Assembly: GCA_947053655.1 (NCBI GenBank)
Contig: CAMRTO010000005.1
Location: 1-64,000 of the forward strand
Length of the DNA: 64,000 bases
Direction of reading: 5' to 3'
From: an uncultured Clostridia bacterium
GTDB taxonomy: Bacteria > Bacillota > Clostridia > Christensenellales > Borkfalkiaceae
Shown: piece after piece, positions 52,712 through 60,751 of the stretch
How the letters are laid out: every line of letters starts with the position of its first letter
How positions within the stretch are numbered: the first letter of the stretch is position 1
Notes under the pieces: model-generated
Database searches by the model: none
What the model saw: the letters and a program-made list of their open reading frames with translations, nothing else
Told to the model about the DNA's origin: nothing
Position numbers and translations under genes: made by a program

Positions 52712-54604
52712 ATGACTTGTGAAGAACTGAAAAAAATTGCCGCGGAAAAAGCGGATCTGATAAACGTGCGCAGGATAGTGCGCGAACAAGCGGAAAAGCT
52801 TGCGCCCGCTACGGGTTACAGAAAGCAGGTGCTTGTATGCGGCGGGACAGGCTGTACTTCGTCGCATTCCTTAAAGGTAATAGAACAGCTTGAAAAAAGC
52901 TTAAAGGAATTAAATATAAACGACGTGCTTATCGTCAAGACGGGTTGCTTCGGTCTGTGCGCGCTGGGTCCTATAATGATTGTCTATCCCGAGGGGGCGT
53001 TCTATTCCCAGATGACGCCCGAACACGCCAAAACCGTCGCGGAAAGGCACCTTGTAAAGGGCGGGGAAATTGTAAAAGAGCTTTTATATGCCGACACCGT
53101 CCACAGCGACGGTAGCGTAATTCCGTTTGCCGAAATACCTTTTTATAAGCATCAGATGCGCATAGCGCTGAGAAACTGCGGCGTAATTGCCGCCGAAAGC
53201 ATAGAGGAAGCTATCGCGGCGGGCGATTATTCCGCGCTTGCAAAGGTACTTACCGAAATGTCGCCCGACGACGTCATTGCAGAAATAAAGAATAGCGGTC
53301 TCAGGGGCAGGGGCGGCGCAGGCTTTCCGACGGGGCTTAAATGGCAGTTCACCAAGGAAGCCGCGGGAGAAAAAAAATACGTCTGCTGTAACGCGGACGA
53401 GGGCGACCCCGGCGCGTTCATGGACAGGTCCGTTCTCGAGGGCGACCCGCACACCGTGCTGGAAGCCATGACGATAGCCGGCTATACGGTCGGCGCGCAG
53501 GAGGGATATATTTACGTCCGCGCGGAGTATCCCATTGCCGTGGAAAGGCTTAATATCGCCATAGAGCAGGCGAGGGAGCTGGGGCTTCTCGGTAAAAACA
53601 TTTTAAACAGCGGATTCGATTTCGATATTCACGTGCGGCTCGGCGCGGGCGCTTTCGTCTGCGGTGAGGAAACCGCGCTTATGGCAAGTATCGAGGGACG
53701 GCGCGGCGAACCCAGACCCAAGCCTCCTTTCCCCGCGCAGAGCGGTATATTCAAGTGTCCCACGGTTTTAAACAACGTGGAAACCTGGGCGAGCGTCGCA
53801 CCGATTATTTTGAAAGGCTCCGCCTGGTTCTCGTCCATAGGAACGGAAAAGAGCAAGGGCACCAAGGTTTTCGCCGTGGGCGGAAAGATACATAACGTCG
53901 GGCTTGTGGAAGTTCCCATGGGCACTACTCTGAGGACTATCGTCTACGATATAGGCGGCGGACTTCCCGGCGGCAAACGCTTTAAAGCCGCGCAGACGGG
54001 CGGACCTTCTGGCGGGTGTATTCCCGCGACGCATATCGACGTCGGTATGGATTTCGACAATCTGACGGCGATAGGCTCCATGATGGGTTCGGGCGGACTT
54101 ATTGTAATGGACGAGGACACCTGCATGGTGGACATAGCCAAATTCTATCTGGAATTTACCGCCGACGAAAGCTGCGGCAAGTGCACTGCCTGCCGCATAG
54201 GTACGAAAAGACTTCTGGACATACTTAAAAAAATAACGGAAGGCAAGGGAGAGCCGGAGGATCTGGATAAAATTACAGAGCTTGCGGAACATATGAAGTC
54301 TTCCTCTCTGTGTGCGCTGGGACAGTCCGCGCCCAACCCCATTCTTTCGACCATGAAGCATTTCGGCGACGAATATTTAAAGCATATTTACGCAAAAAAA
54401 TGCCCCGCGGGCGTTTGCAAATCGCTTTTGAATTATTACATAGACCCCGACAAATGCCGCGGCTGTACGCTGTGTAAACGCAACTGCCCCGCCAACGCTA
54501 TTTCGGGCGTGGTAAAAAGCGCGCACTCGATAGACACGGCAAAATGTATAAAGTGCGGTCAGTGCATAGAGCATTGCAAATTCAACGCGATAGAAAAGAG
54601 GTGA
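52712..54604 (+). CDS. hydB: Electron-bifurcating hydrogenase subunit HydB (NuoF-like)
   Basis: This is a 630-residue protein. An N-terminal thioredoxin-like [2Fe-2S] domain (about 30-125; 'CGGTGCTSS' and 'CFGLCALGP') is followed by the NuoF core. In the core, 'GLRGRGGAGFPTGLKW' (near 197) binds NADH and FMN, and an SLBB domain follows. A [4Fe-4S] site 'CGKCTACRIG' lies near 488, and two C-terminal ferredoxin clusters near 577-620 ('CRGCTLCKRNCP', 'CIKCGQCIEHC'). It reacts with NAD(H) and is thought to be the site of flavin-based bifurcation. Confidence 0.95.
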   Translation: MTCEELKKIAAEKADLINVRRIVREQAEKLAPATGYRKQVLVCGGTGCTSSHSLKVIEQLEKSLKELNINDVLIVKTGCFGLCALGPIMIVYPEGAFYSQMTPEHAKTVAERHLVKGGEIVKELLYADTVHSDGSVIPFAEIPFYKHQMRIALRNCGVIAAESIEEAIAAGDYSALAKVLTEMSPDDVIAEIKNSGLRGRGGAGFPTGLKWQFTKEAAGEKKYVCCNADEGDPGAFMDRSVLEGDPHTVLEAMTIAGYTVGAQEGYIYVRAEYPIAVERLNIAIEQARELGLLGKNILNSGFDFDIHVRLGAGAFVCGEETALMASIEGRRGEPRPKPPFPAQSGIFKCPTVLNNVETWASVAPIILKGSAWFSSIGTEKSKGTKVFAVGGKIHNVGLVEVPMGTTLRTIVYDIGGGLPGGKRFKAAQTGGPSGGCIPATHIDVGMDFDNLTAIGSMMGSGGLIVMDEDTCMVDIAKFYLEFTADESCGKCTACRIGTKRLLDILKKITEGKGEPEDLDKITELAEHMKSSSLCALGQSAPNPILSTMKHFGDEYLKHIYAKKCPAGVCKSLLNYYIDPDKCRGCTLCKRNCPANAISGVVKSAHSIDTAKCIKCGQCIEHCKFNAIEKR

Positions 54605-54614
54605 GGACGTACTT

Positions 54615-56330
54615 ATGGTTAATTTAAAAATAAACGGCGTCGCGGTGAGCGTGCCGGAGGGTTCTACAATATTGCAGGCGGCAAAAGCCGCAAACGTAAG
54701 GATTCCCACGTTATGCTATCTTAAAGATGTGCAGTGCGTAGGCTCCTGCCGTATGTGTCTTGTCGAAGCGACGGGGGCGAGAGGACTTGTCACGGCGTGC
54801 ACTTATCCCGTTTCCGAGGGAATGGAAGTGCGCACCAATACGCCCAGAGTAAGGAAGTCGCGCAAAACCACGGTAGAGCTTATACTTTCCACCCATAAGA
54901 AGAAATGTTTAAGCTGCGTGCGCAGTATGAACTGCGAGCTGCAGAAGCTTGCGCTGGAATACAATGCCGAGGAGGACAGATTCGGCACCGACCACGACTT
55001 GAAGCCCATTGACGATTTATCCGCGTCGGTTGTAAGGGATAACTCCAAATGCGTCATGTGTACGCGCTGCGTCGCCGCGTGCGAGAAGCAGACTATCAGC
55101 GCAATAGGTCCCAAAAACAGGGGGTACGCCAAAGTCATAGGTTCGCCTTTCGACGTTTCGCTGGCATTTACGCCCTGCGTAAATTGCGGTCAGTGCGTTG
55201 TCGCCTGCCCCGTCGGCGCGCTGTATGAAAAGAGCGCCGTCGCGGACGTGTGGGGGGCAATAGTCAATCCGGAAAAGCAAGTCGTTTTCTTCACGGCGCC
55301 GTCCGTAAGGGCGACTTTGGGGGAGGCTTTCGGTCTGCCGGTCGGCACCAACGTCGAGGGCAAAATGGTTGCGGCTATAAAGCAGCTCGGCGACGTAAAG
55401 TGCTTCAATATGGACGTAACCGCGGATTTGACCATAATGGAAGAAGCGACCGAGCTTCTTTCAAGGCTTGAAAAAGGCGGCGCAACGCCCATGTTTACAA
55501 GCTGCTGCCCGGGCTGGATAAAATTTGCCGAGCATTACTATCCGGAATTACTTCCCAATATATCCACCTGCAAATCCCCGCAGGAAATGTTTTCCGCACT
55601 GCTTAAAACGTATTATTGCGAAAAGAACGGCATAAATCCCGAAAATCTTTACGTCGTTTCGGTTATCCCCTGCACGGCGAAGAAGTTCGAAGTCTCCCGC
55701 GACGAGCTCGGTCATTACACGGACGCGGCGCTCACCACGCGCGAGCTTGCTAAAATGATAAAGGAAGCGGGTATCGACTTTGTCAATATTGCGGACGCAC
55801 AGTTCGATACGCCCTTCGGCGAAGCCAGCGGCGCGGGCGCTATTTTCGGCGCGACGGGCGGCGTAATGGAAGCCGCTTTGAGGACTGCGGCATACAAACT
55901 CGGCGGAAGCGGCGCTCCCTTGGAATTCAATGAGGTCCGCGGCACGCAGGGAATAAAGGAAGCGGAGTACGTCGTCGGCAAAGCGACCGTCAGGGTTGCT
56001 GTGGCAAGCGGACTCGGCAACGCGCGCAGACTTATAGAAGATATAAAAAGCGGCGCAAAAAATTATACCTTTGTGGAAATTATGGCTTGCCCCGGCGGGT
56101 GCATAAACGGCGGCGGTCAGCCTTACGTGCATGACGAAATACGCAACAATATAGATTTACAAGCTTTGCGCGCGCAGGCTCTTTACGACAGCGACAGGGA
56201 CAACTCCGTCCGCCGCTCGCATGAAAATCCCGTAGTGGAAGCGCTTTATAACGATTTTCTCGAAAAGCCCAACTCTCACAAAGCGCACAAGCTTTTGCAC
56301 ACGACATATTATAAACGCGAAAAGTATTGA
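54615..56330 (+). CDS. hydA: [FeFe] hydrogenase catalytic subunit HydA
   Basis: This is a 571-residue protein. The N-terminal part has a [2Fe-2S] domain, a His-Cys3 cluster ('HKKKCLSCVRSMNC') and two [4Fe-4S] clusters. The H-cluster motifs are L1 'TSCCPGW' (near 294), L2 'PCTAKKFE' (near 352) and L3 'ACPGGCINGGGQP' (near 490). A small-subunit-like C-terminus ends in 'HTTYYKREKY'. With HydB and HydC it couples NADH and ferredoxin oxidation to H2 release, or the reverse, and is the redox outlet for sugar-acid fermentation. The maturases are not in the window. Confidence 0.96.
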   Translation: MVNLKINGVAVSVPEGSTILQAAKAANVRIPTLCYLKDVQCVGSCRMCLVEATGARGLVTACTYPVSEGMEVRTNTPRVRKSRKTTVELILSTHKKKCLSCVRSMNCELQKLALEYNAEEDRFGTDHDLKPIDDLSASVVRDNSKCVMCTRCVAACEKQTISAIGPKNRGYAKVIGSPFDVSLAFTPCVNCGQCVVACPVGALYEKSAVADVWGAIVNPEKQVVFFTAPSVRATLGEAFGLPVGTNVEGKMVAAIKQLGDVKCFNMDVTADLTIMEEATELLSRLEKGGATPMFTSCCPGWIKFAEHYYPELLPNISTCKSPQEMFSALLKTYYCEKNGINPENLYVVSVIPCTAKKFEVSRDELGHYTDAALTTRELAKMIKEAGIDFVNIADAQFDTPFGEASGAGAIFGATGGVMEAALRTAAYKLGGSGAPLEFNEVRGTQGIKEAEYVVGKATVRVAVASGLGNARRLIEDIKSGAKNYTFVEIMACPGGCINGGGQPYVHDEIRNNIDLQALRAQALYDSDRDNSVRRSHENPVVEALYNDFLEKPNSHKAHKLLHTTYYKREKY

Positions 56331-56343
56331 TAAAACGGCTAAA

Positions 56344-56384
56344 AATAAGCCGCCGCAGGTTAAAAACCTGCGGCGGCTTATTTT
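56344..56384. terminator. Bidirectional terminator after hydA
   Basis: A stem of about 17 pairs (AATAAGCCGCCGCAGGT and its complement) with a short A-rich loop ends in TTTT on both strands. It separates convergent genes. Confidence 0.9.
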
Positions 56385-56393
56385 GTATTTAAA

Positions 56394-57620
56394 TTATTCC
56401 TTGGGTAAATTTTTCAGATAATTGTCCATTGCGAAGGCGACACGCTTGGAGGTTTCCGCCGCTTCAACAACCGTTTTTGCGCCGCGCACTACGTCGCCCG
56501 AAGCAAACAGCCCCGGGCGGCTGGTGGAGCCGTCCTCGTTAATCTTTGCAAGACCGCGCTCGTTAATTTCAAGCCCCTCTGTCTGGGTAAGTATCAGGTT
56601 AGAAGGTCTTTGCGATACGCAAATCATAACAGTGTCGGCTTTCATAAGCTCGGTCTTGTCCGAGGTGGAAATAACGCGGTGGTTTTCGTCGCAAACCGTG
56701 TCGGCGAAAAGCACGCCTTCGTCCGTAATTTCCACGGGCGCCTTATTGTAAATAAACTGTGCGCCTTCTATTTCCGCATATTCTTTTTCTTCCTTGCTTG
56801 CCGTGTATCTGTCGCTTCTTACGGTTATTTTCACGTCCTTAACGCCGCGCCGCAAAGCCGTGCGCGCTACGTCCATTGCAACGTTGCCCGCGCCTATTAC
56901 AATCATGCTGTCGCCCAGCTCGTAAACGTCGGGACGCTCCAAAAAGTGAACGCCGTAATGCACGTGTCCTAACGTTTCGCCCTTAATGTTCAGGGCTATC
57001 GGCCAGGTAACGCCCGTGCCTATGGATATGGCTTTGAAGCCGTCGCGGAACAGCTCTTCCACGCCGAAAGCCTTGCCTATCGTAACGTTGAATTTTATTT
57101 TAACGCCAAGCTTGCGCAAAAGCGTTTCGTATCTGTCTATTATTGTTTTCGGAAGTCTGAACTCGGGTATGCCGTACCTGAGCACGCCGCCTATTTCCGA
57201 TTTCGACTCGAAAACAGTGACGTCATAGCCGAGTTGAGCCATTTTTATGGAGATGGTTATGCCCGCGGGTCCCGACCCTACGACCGCGACTTTAATACCG
57301 TTCGGCTCGGCTTTGTCCAAAACGGCGCTGTCAAGATAGGCGGAGGAAATGAAGTTTTCTATCGTGCTTACTTCGACGGGCTCGCCCTTAATTCCGCGTA
57401 TGCAGTGTCCCTGACACTGGTTGCCGTGGTTGCAGACTATAGAGCAGACTGCGGAAAGGGGGTTGTTGTCGAAAAGCATTTTACCCGCGGCTTTCATGTC
57501 TCCGTTCAGGAATGAAGATATCATGAGGGGTATGGGCGTGTTAATCGGGCAGCCTTTGCGGCATAAGGGATTTTTACAGTTAAGACAGCGTTTTGCTTCT
57601 GCTATTACGTTATGTGCCAT
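56394..57620 (-). CDS. FAD-dependent NAD(P)H oxidoreductase, GltD/NfnB-like
   Basis: This 408-residue protein has an N-terminal double [4Fe-4S] domain: 'CLNCKNPLCRKGCP' (near 12-25) and 'CSIVCNHGNQCQGHC' (near 58-72). The FAD-binding 'VVGSGPAGI' lies near 113 and the NAD(P)-binding 'VIGAGNVAMD' near 238. 'GLFASGDVVRG' closes the FAD site. Relatives are the small subunit of glutamate synthase and NfnB. No large glutamate synthase subunit or NfnA is adjacent, so it may pass electrons between NADPH and ferredoxin or work as a stand-alone reductase. It follows the HIT gene by 16 bases. Confidence 0.85.
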   Translation of the reverse strand: MAHNVIAEAKRCLNCKNPLCRKGCPINTPIPLMISSFLNGDMKAAGKMLFDNNPLSAVCSIVCNHGNQCQGHCIRGIKGEPVEVSTIENFISSAYLDSAVLDKAEPNGIKVAVVGSGPAGITISIKMAQLGYDVTVFESKSEIGGVLRYGIPEFRLPKTIIDRYETLLRKLGVKIKFNVTIGKAFGVEELFRDGFKAISIGTGVTWPIALNIKGETLGHVHYGVHFLERPDVYELGDSMIVIGAGNVAMDVARTALRRGVKDVKITVRSDRYTASKEEKEYAEIEGAQFIYNKAPVEITDEGVLFADTVCDENHRVISTSDKTELMKADTVMICVSQRPSNLILTQTEGLEINERGLAKINEDGSTSRPGLFASGDVVRGAKTVVEAAETSKRVAFAMDNYLKNLPKE

Positions 57621-57636
57621 TTATCGCTCCTTGAAA

Positions 57637-58062
57637 TCAGTTTTCCAGCGCGGCTTTAATGTCGCTTATCATTTGTGCGTATTCTTCGTCGGTGAGGAAT
57701 ACTTTTTGCGGATTCATCTGGAAAATTCCGCCCCATTCGTCGCCGTCCTTATACTTCGGGCAAAGGTGCATGTGCAGGTGGTAGCCCGTGTCGCCGTACG
57801 CGCCGTAATTAAGCTTGTCCGGCTTGAAAACCTTGTGTATAGCCCTTGCGGCTTTGGCTACGTCGGCAAAAAACGCGTCTCTTTCCGCGTCGGAAATATC
57901 TACTATCTCGCTTACGTGGTCCTTGTATGCGACGATACATCTTCCGCGTTTTGACTGCTCTTTGAAAAGAATAAGTTGGCTTACGCCCAAATCGCAGATT
58001 TTTATACCGAATTTCGCAAGCGGCTCGCCGCCTACGCAGTAACCGCAGTTGCAGTCTTTCAT
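57637..58062 (-). CDS. HIT family hydrolase with N-terminal CxCxxC
   Basis: This 141-residue protein starts at ATG 58062 ('MKDCNCGYCVGGEPL'), with AGGGGGAA upstream. The histidine triad 'YHLHMHLCPKY' lies near 105. HIT proteins hydrolyse nucleoside phosphoramidates and dinucleotides. The N-terminal CxCxxC may bind zinc, as in some bacterial HIT proteins. It has its own promoter and is co-transcribed with the oxidoreductase gene. Confidence 0.87.
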   Translation of the reverse strand: MKDCNCGYCVGGEPLAKFGIKICDLGVSQLILFKEQSKRGRCIVAYKDHVSEIVDISDAERDAFFADVAKAARAIHKVFKPDKLNYGAYGDTGYHLHMHLCPKYKDGDEWGGIFQMNPQKVFLTDEEYAQMISDIKAALEN

Positions 58063-58119
58063 AATTATTCCCCCTTTTTGACAGTAAAAAATCACGTTTA
58101 AGGTAATTTTTACCAAATA

Positions 58120-58148
58120 ATTATAACATACCGGAATATAATATTCAA
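58120..58148 (-). promoter_or_regulatory. Promoter of the HIT-oxidoreductase operon
   Basis: On the minus strand: TTGAAT (58148-58143), 17 bases, TATAAT (58125-58120). Confidence 0.7.
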
Positions 58149-58662
58149 TAGCAAAATTAAATTTTTATTGCATAATTTTGTTTGAAAAAAATCCGACCGC
58201 TTTACGAAAAAGCTGATAACCCGAATGCGCGTTTAATACGCGCCGTCGCGTTAAGGCCGGATCGGTTGCGCCCCTGTTTGTCATTCTGCGCGAGCGCAGC
58301 GATGCTTTGCACACTTCACTGTCATTCTGAACGAAGTGAAGAATCTTTTCGATAATCGTGTGCAAAGTGAAACGAGCAATCTTTCAGATACTTCGCTGAC
58401 GCTCAGTATGACGTTTTGTTGTCATTCAGAACGCAGTATCCTGTCATTCTGAGTGAAACGAAGAATCTTTTTGTTACTTAGTTTACGCATTGCGCTACAT
58501 TATTGAAAAGATACTTCGGCAAGCCTCAGTATGACGTAAGGGGGCATGACGGCGGTTCCCTTCACTGAAATTATGAAAACTTTTAAGTTTTCAATTAATC
58601 AGAAATTAATCCGTCCGAAAGTCAATGCACTTTTCGGATACCGTAATACGCGGTTGTTGTAA

Positions 58663-58779
58663 TTAGCCTTTCCCCTCGGGGGAAGGTGGACTGACCGTAA
58701 GGTCAGGACGGATGAGGGGATATTAATAAAGCCCCTCATCACCGCTACGCGGAGCTGTCTCCCCAAGGAGAAGCCTTTT
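58663..58779. mobile_element. MITE-like insertion with 6-base target duplication
   Basis: A 117-base segment is bounded by TTGTAA on both sides (58657-58662 and 58780-58785). Fragment B in the other arm has a single TTGTAA (minus strand) at the same place and no insert. The segment is an inverted pair of R2 units: AGCCTTTCCCCTCGGGGGAA at one end, GGAGAAGCCTT at the other, and GATGAGGGG/CCCCTCATC around the centre. It codes for nothing and would need a transposase from elsewhere. Confidence 0.7.
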
Positions 58780-58942
58780 TTGTAAAGCGCAGGCCGCACA
58801 GCTAACAGACATAATGAGTAAGCATTAAGCCGTACTCCCGACGCCGTAATGTATTGACCGACTATAGAACCGGTATTTCCGCCGGAACGCAGCCAAGTGT
58901 AGCCTGTAAAAAGTTATAAAAACCGTCGCCTTGCAAATTATA
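58779..58942 (-). pseudogene. DUF6273-like C-terminal fragment C with promoter-like head
   Basis: Minus strand: TTGTCT (58965-58960), 17 bases, TATAAT (58942-58937), then GGCGACGG. The frame 'YTWLRSG', a 26-codon variable core (58880-58803) and 'AVRPALYK' follow. Compared with fragment D, one base is missing between the conserved head and 'YTWLRSG'. There is no start codon. The insertion at 58663-58779 begins directly after it. Confidence 0.65.
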
Positions 58943-59227
58943 CCACAGAGTTTTTAAACAGACAAGTACATTTAAAATAATTCACGGCGCAAGCAAAACG
59001 ACGCTTTTGCACACTTTCTTGTCATTCTGCGCGAGCGTAGCGATGCTTTGCGCACCGCTTTGTCATTCTGAACGCAGTGAAGAATCTTTTCAATAATAAT
59101 GCGCAAAACGTAGTGAAGAATCTGTATTTCAGATCCTGACGCGATTGACGCTGTGCGTAACAATCGCTATTCCGTCGCTTCGCTCCTTACGGCAAGCCTC
59201 AGGATGACGGTAAAATAAGCCAACCGC

Positions 59228-59395
59228 TTTGTAAAGCGCAGGCCGCACAGCTAAGGTACGTTCGGGATATGCCGCAGTGTAAGACATTCCGACCGCACTA
59301 TGATAATACGCATAGTAAGAGTCGAGATCCGTGCCGGAACGCAGCCAAGTGTAGCCTTTAAGTAAGTTATAAAAACCGCCGCCGACAGTATTGTA
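59228..59395 (-). pseudogene. DUF6273-like C-terminal fragment D with promoter-like head
   Basis: Minus strand: ATGACA (59418-59413), 17 bases, TACAAT (59395-59390), then GGCGGCGG. The frame 'GGGFYNLLKGYTWLRSG', a 27-codon core (59332-59252) and 'LAVRPALYK' are open throughout. This is the best preserved of the four and makes the coding origin clear. No start codon or ribosome site was found. Confidence 0.68.
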
Positions 59396-59446
59396 ACACA
59401 GTTTTTGCGCTTTGTCATTCGGTAACGATGCAAAAAAGGATATAAA

Positions 59447-59479
59447 AAGCCCCTTTACGCTTTAAGCGTAAAGGGGCTT
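59447..59479. terminator. Terminator of the minus-strand lipoprotein gene
   Basis: A perfect palindromic stem (AAGCCCCTTTACGCTT and its complement) is followed on the minus strand by TTTTTA. Confidence 0.85.
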
Positions 59480-59490
59480 AAATACTGTTT

Positions 59491-60657
59491 TTATTCGTCC
59501 CAAAGCGTGCTTTCAACTTCTTTCAAAGTGAAATTAAGCGTGCCCAGTCCGTAGCTTAACGGTATCGAAAGCTTGATCATGGTAGAGCGGCTTTGATTTC
59601 TGTCGGCGTTAGTTACGGCTGCATACCATACTCTTTGAGTGGTTCCTGCAAGCGTACCGCCCGCAAAGCTTATATCCGCCGCAACGGTGGGTATGCCCGC
59701 GTCCTCAATCGTGTTGCCTTCCGCGTCCGTGGTTACGGGTACGTAAAGCCCTTTGGCCTCCATAGCCGCGGAAACGGATTTTCTTTCCTCCGCGCCGAGC
59801 GCCGCGCCGGAGCCCTTTACGGTGTAGTTTGAAACTCCGCCGCCCGCCGCGGAAAATACGCTGACGGTCTGATTGTATTCGGTCGTAAGCCCCATACTGC
59901 GTACGGCGATATACAGCGAAGAATTGTCAAACAGAGAGTTTTTTACTTTGTTCAGTTTTTTGTAGGTCTTGCTCGACTGTGTGCCTTCGGCGTTTTCCGA
60001 GTAATCGGTCGTCGTACTTAAAACTTCTCTGCAGTCGAAGCTGTAAAAATTTTCGTATCCGACGTTTACGGTTTTAATTGCGGAGGCGAGATTTCCCGCC
60101 TGCAAATTTGCGGGGGAACGGCTTATAAGCCGCTGACTGCTGTAAACGGGCTGTAAATTTTTTCCCGCCGCGCGGAAATACGCTTCGTTCACGATGCTGT
60201 CGCGGTAAATTTCGCTCTGCTCGCCTGACGAGGTCATCTTGTATTGGACGGAAATATTCAGTTCCGTCTTGTAGTAATAAACTACTTCCTTGGCGTCCAC
60301 GCGGTACGCTTCGGGAATTTTTTCGTCGTTCCAGTTGTAATAAACAGCGTAAAATTCCGTACGGAAGGAGCCGTTGGTATAGTCGACCGAATAGGTGCGG
60401 TTGCCTTTGCCCTCGTCAAACGCGACGTCGTAATTAATTATTTCTTTATAGTTGGCGTAGCCCGTTTCGTTTCCGTCGGGACCTACCGCGATAAACGACT
60501 GCTGTATGCCCGAATATCCGTCCGTAAACCAGTTTGAAACGGTGGAAGTCAAATTTTTCGAATTGGACGAACAGCCCGCGCAACCGCCGCAGCCCGCCAG
60601 TGTCGCCGCCATGCCGACGGCAAGCGCGGCAACGGCGAAGGATTGTAATTTCTTCAT
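59491..60657 (-). CDS. Hypothetical lipoprotein with Cys-rich N-terminus
   Basis: This 388-residue lipoprotein has signal peptide and lipobox 'LAGC' (Cys23), followed directly by more cysteines ('CGGCAGC'). The rest is a beta-rich extracellular domain with many Tyr, Thr and Ser ('DYTNGSFRTEFYAVYYNW'). I recognise no family. TATAAT lies nine bases upstream of ATG, so the message has almost no leader. Confidence 0.72.
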   Translation of the reverse strand: MKKLQSFAVAALAVGMAATLAGCGGCAGCSSNSKNLTSTVSNWFTDGYSGIQQSFIAVGPDGNETGYANYKEIINYDVAFDEGKGNRTYSVDYTNGSFRTEFYAVYYNWNDEKIPEAYRVDAKEVVYYYKTELNISVQYKMTSSGEQSEIYRDSIVNEAYFRAAGKNLQPVYSSQRLISRSPANLQAGNLASAIKTVNVGYENFYSFDCREVLSTTTDYSENAEGTQSSKTYKKLNKVKNSLFDNSSLYIAVRSMGLTTEYNQTVSVFSAAGGGVSNYTVKGSGAALGAEERKSVSAAMEAKGLYVPVTTDAEGNTIEDAGIPTVAADISFAGGTLAGTTQRVWYAAVTNADRNQSRSTMIKLSIPLSYGLGTLNFTLKEVESTLWDE

Positions 60658-60666
60658 AACGCAGAT

Positions 60667-60695
60667 ATTATATCATATAAATTTTTAATTGTAAA
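60667..60695 (-). promoter_or_regulatory. Promoter of the lipoprotein gene, near-leaderless
   Basis: On the minus strand: TTTACA (60695-60690), 17 bases, TATAAT (60672-60667), nine bases, then ATG. No ribosome site. Confidence 0.65.
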
Positions 60696-60716
60696 AACTT
60701 TTATACCATAAAATGA

Positions 60717-60745
60717 TTAAAAATTGCCCGTCCGTGTGTTATAAT
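60717..60745 (+). promoter_or_regulatory. Leaderless promoter of addB
   Basis: TTAAAA (60717-60722), 17 bases, TATAAT (60740-60745), GGAATT, then ATG at 60752. Confidence 0.55.
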
Positions 60746-60751
60746 GGAATT

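Larger units (their letters stand above)
58192..59395 (-). repeat. Right arm of the long inverted repeat
   Basis: This is the counterpart of 51199-52077 in inverse orientation, with the same order of blocks. It is longer because it holds extra R1-type repeats (58280-58440 and 59010-59220) and the 117-base insertion at 58663. The gap 58149-59490 contains nothing else apart from the terminator at 59447. Confidence 0.85.

Noticed and set aside
51199..59395. Complete diversity-generating retroelement
   Set aside because: No reverse transcriptase, template repeat or accessory gene is in the window, and core differences show no obvious adenine-only pattern; only the resemblance is reported.
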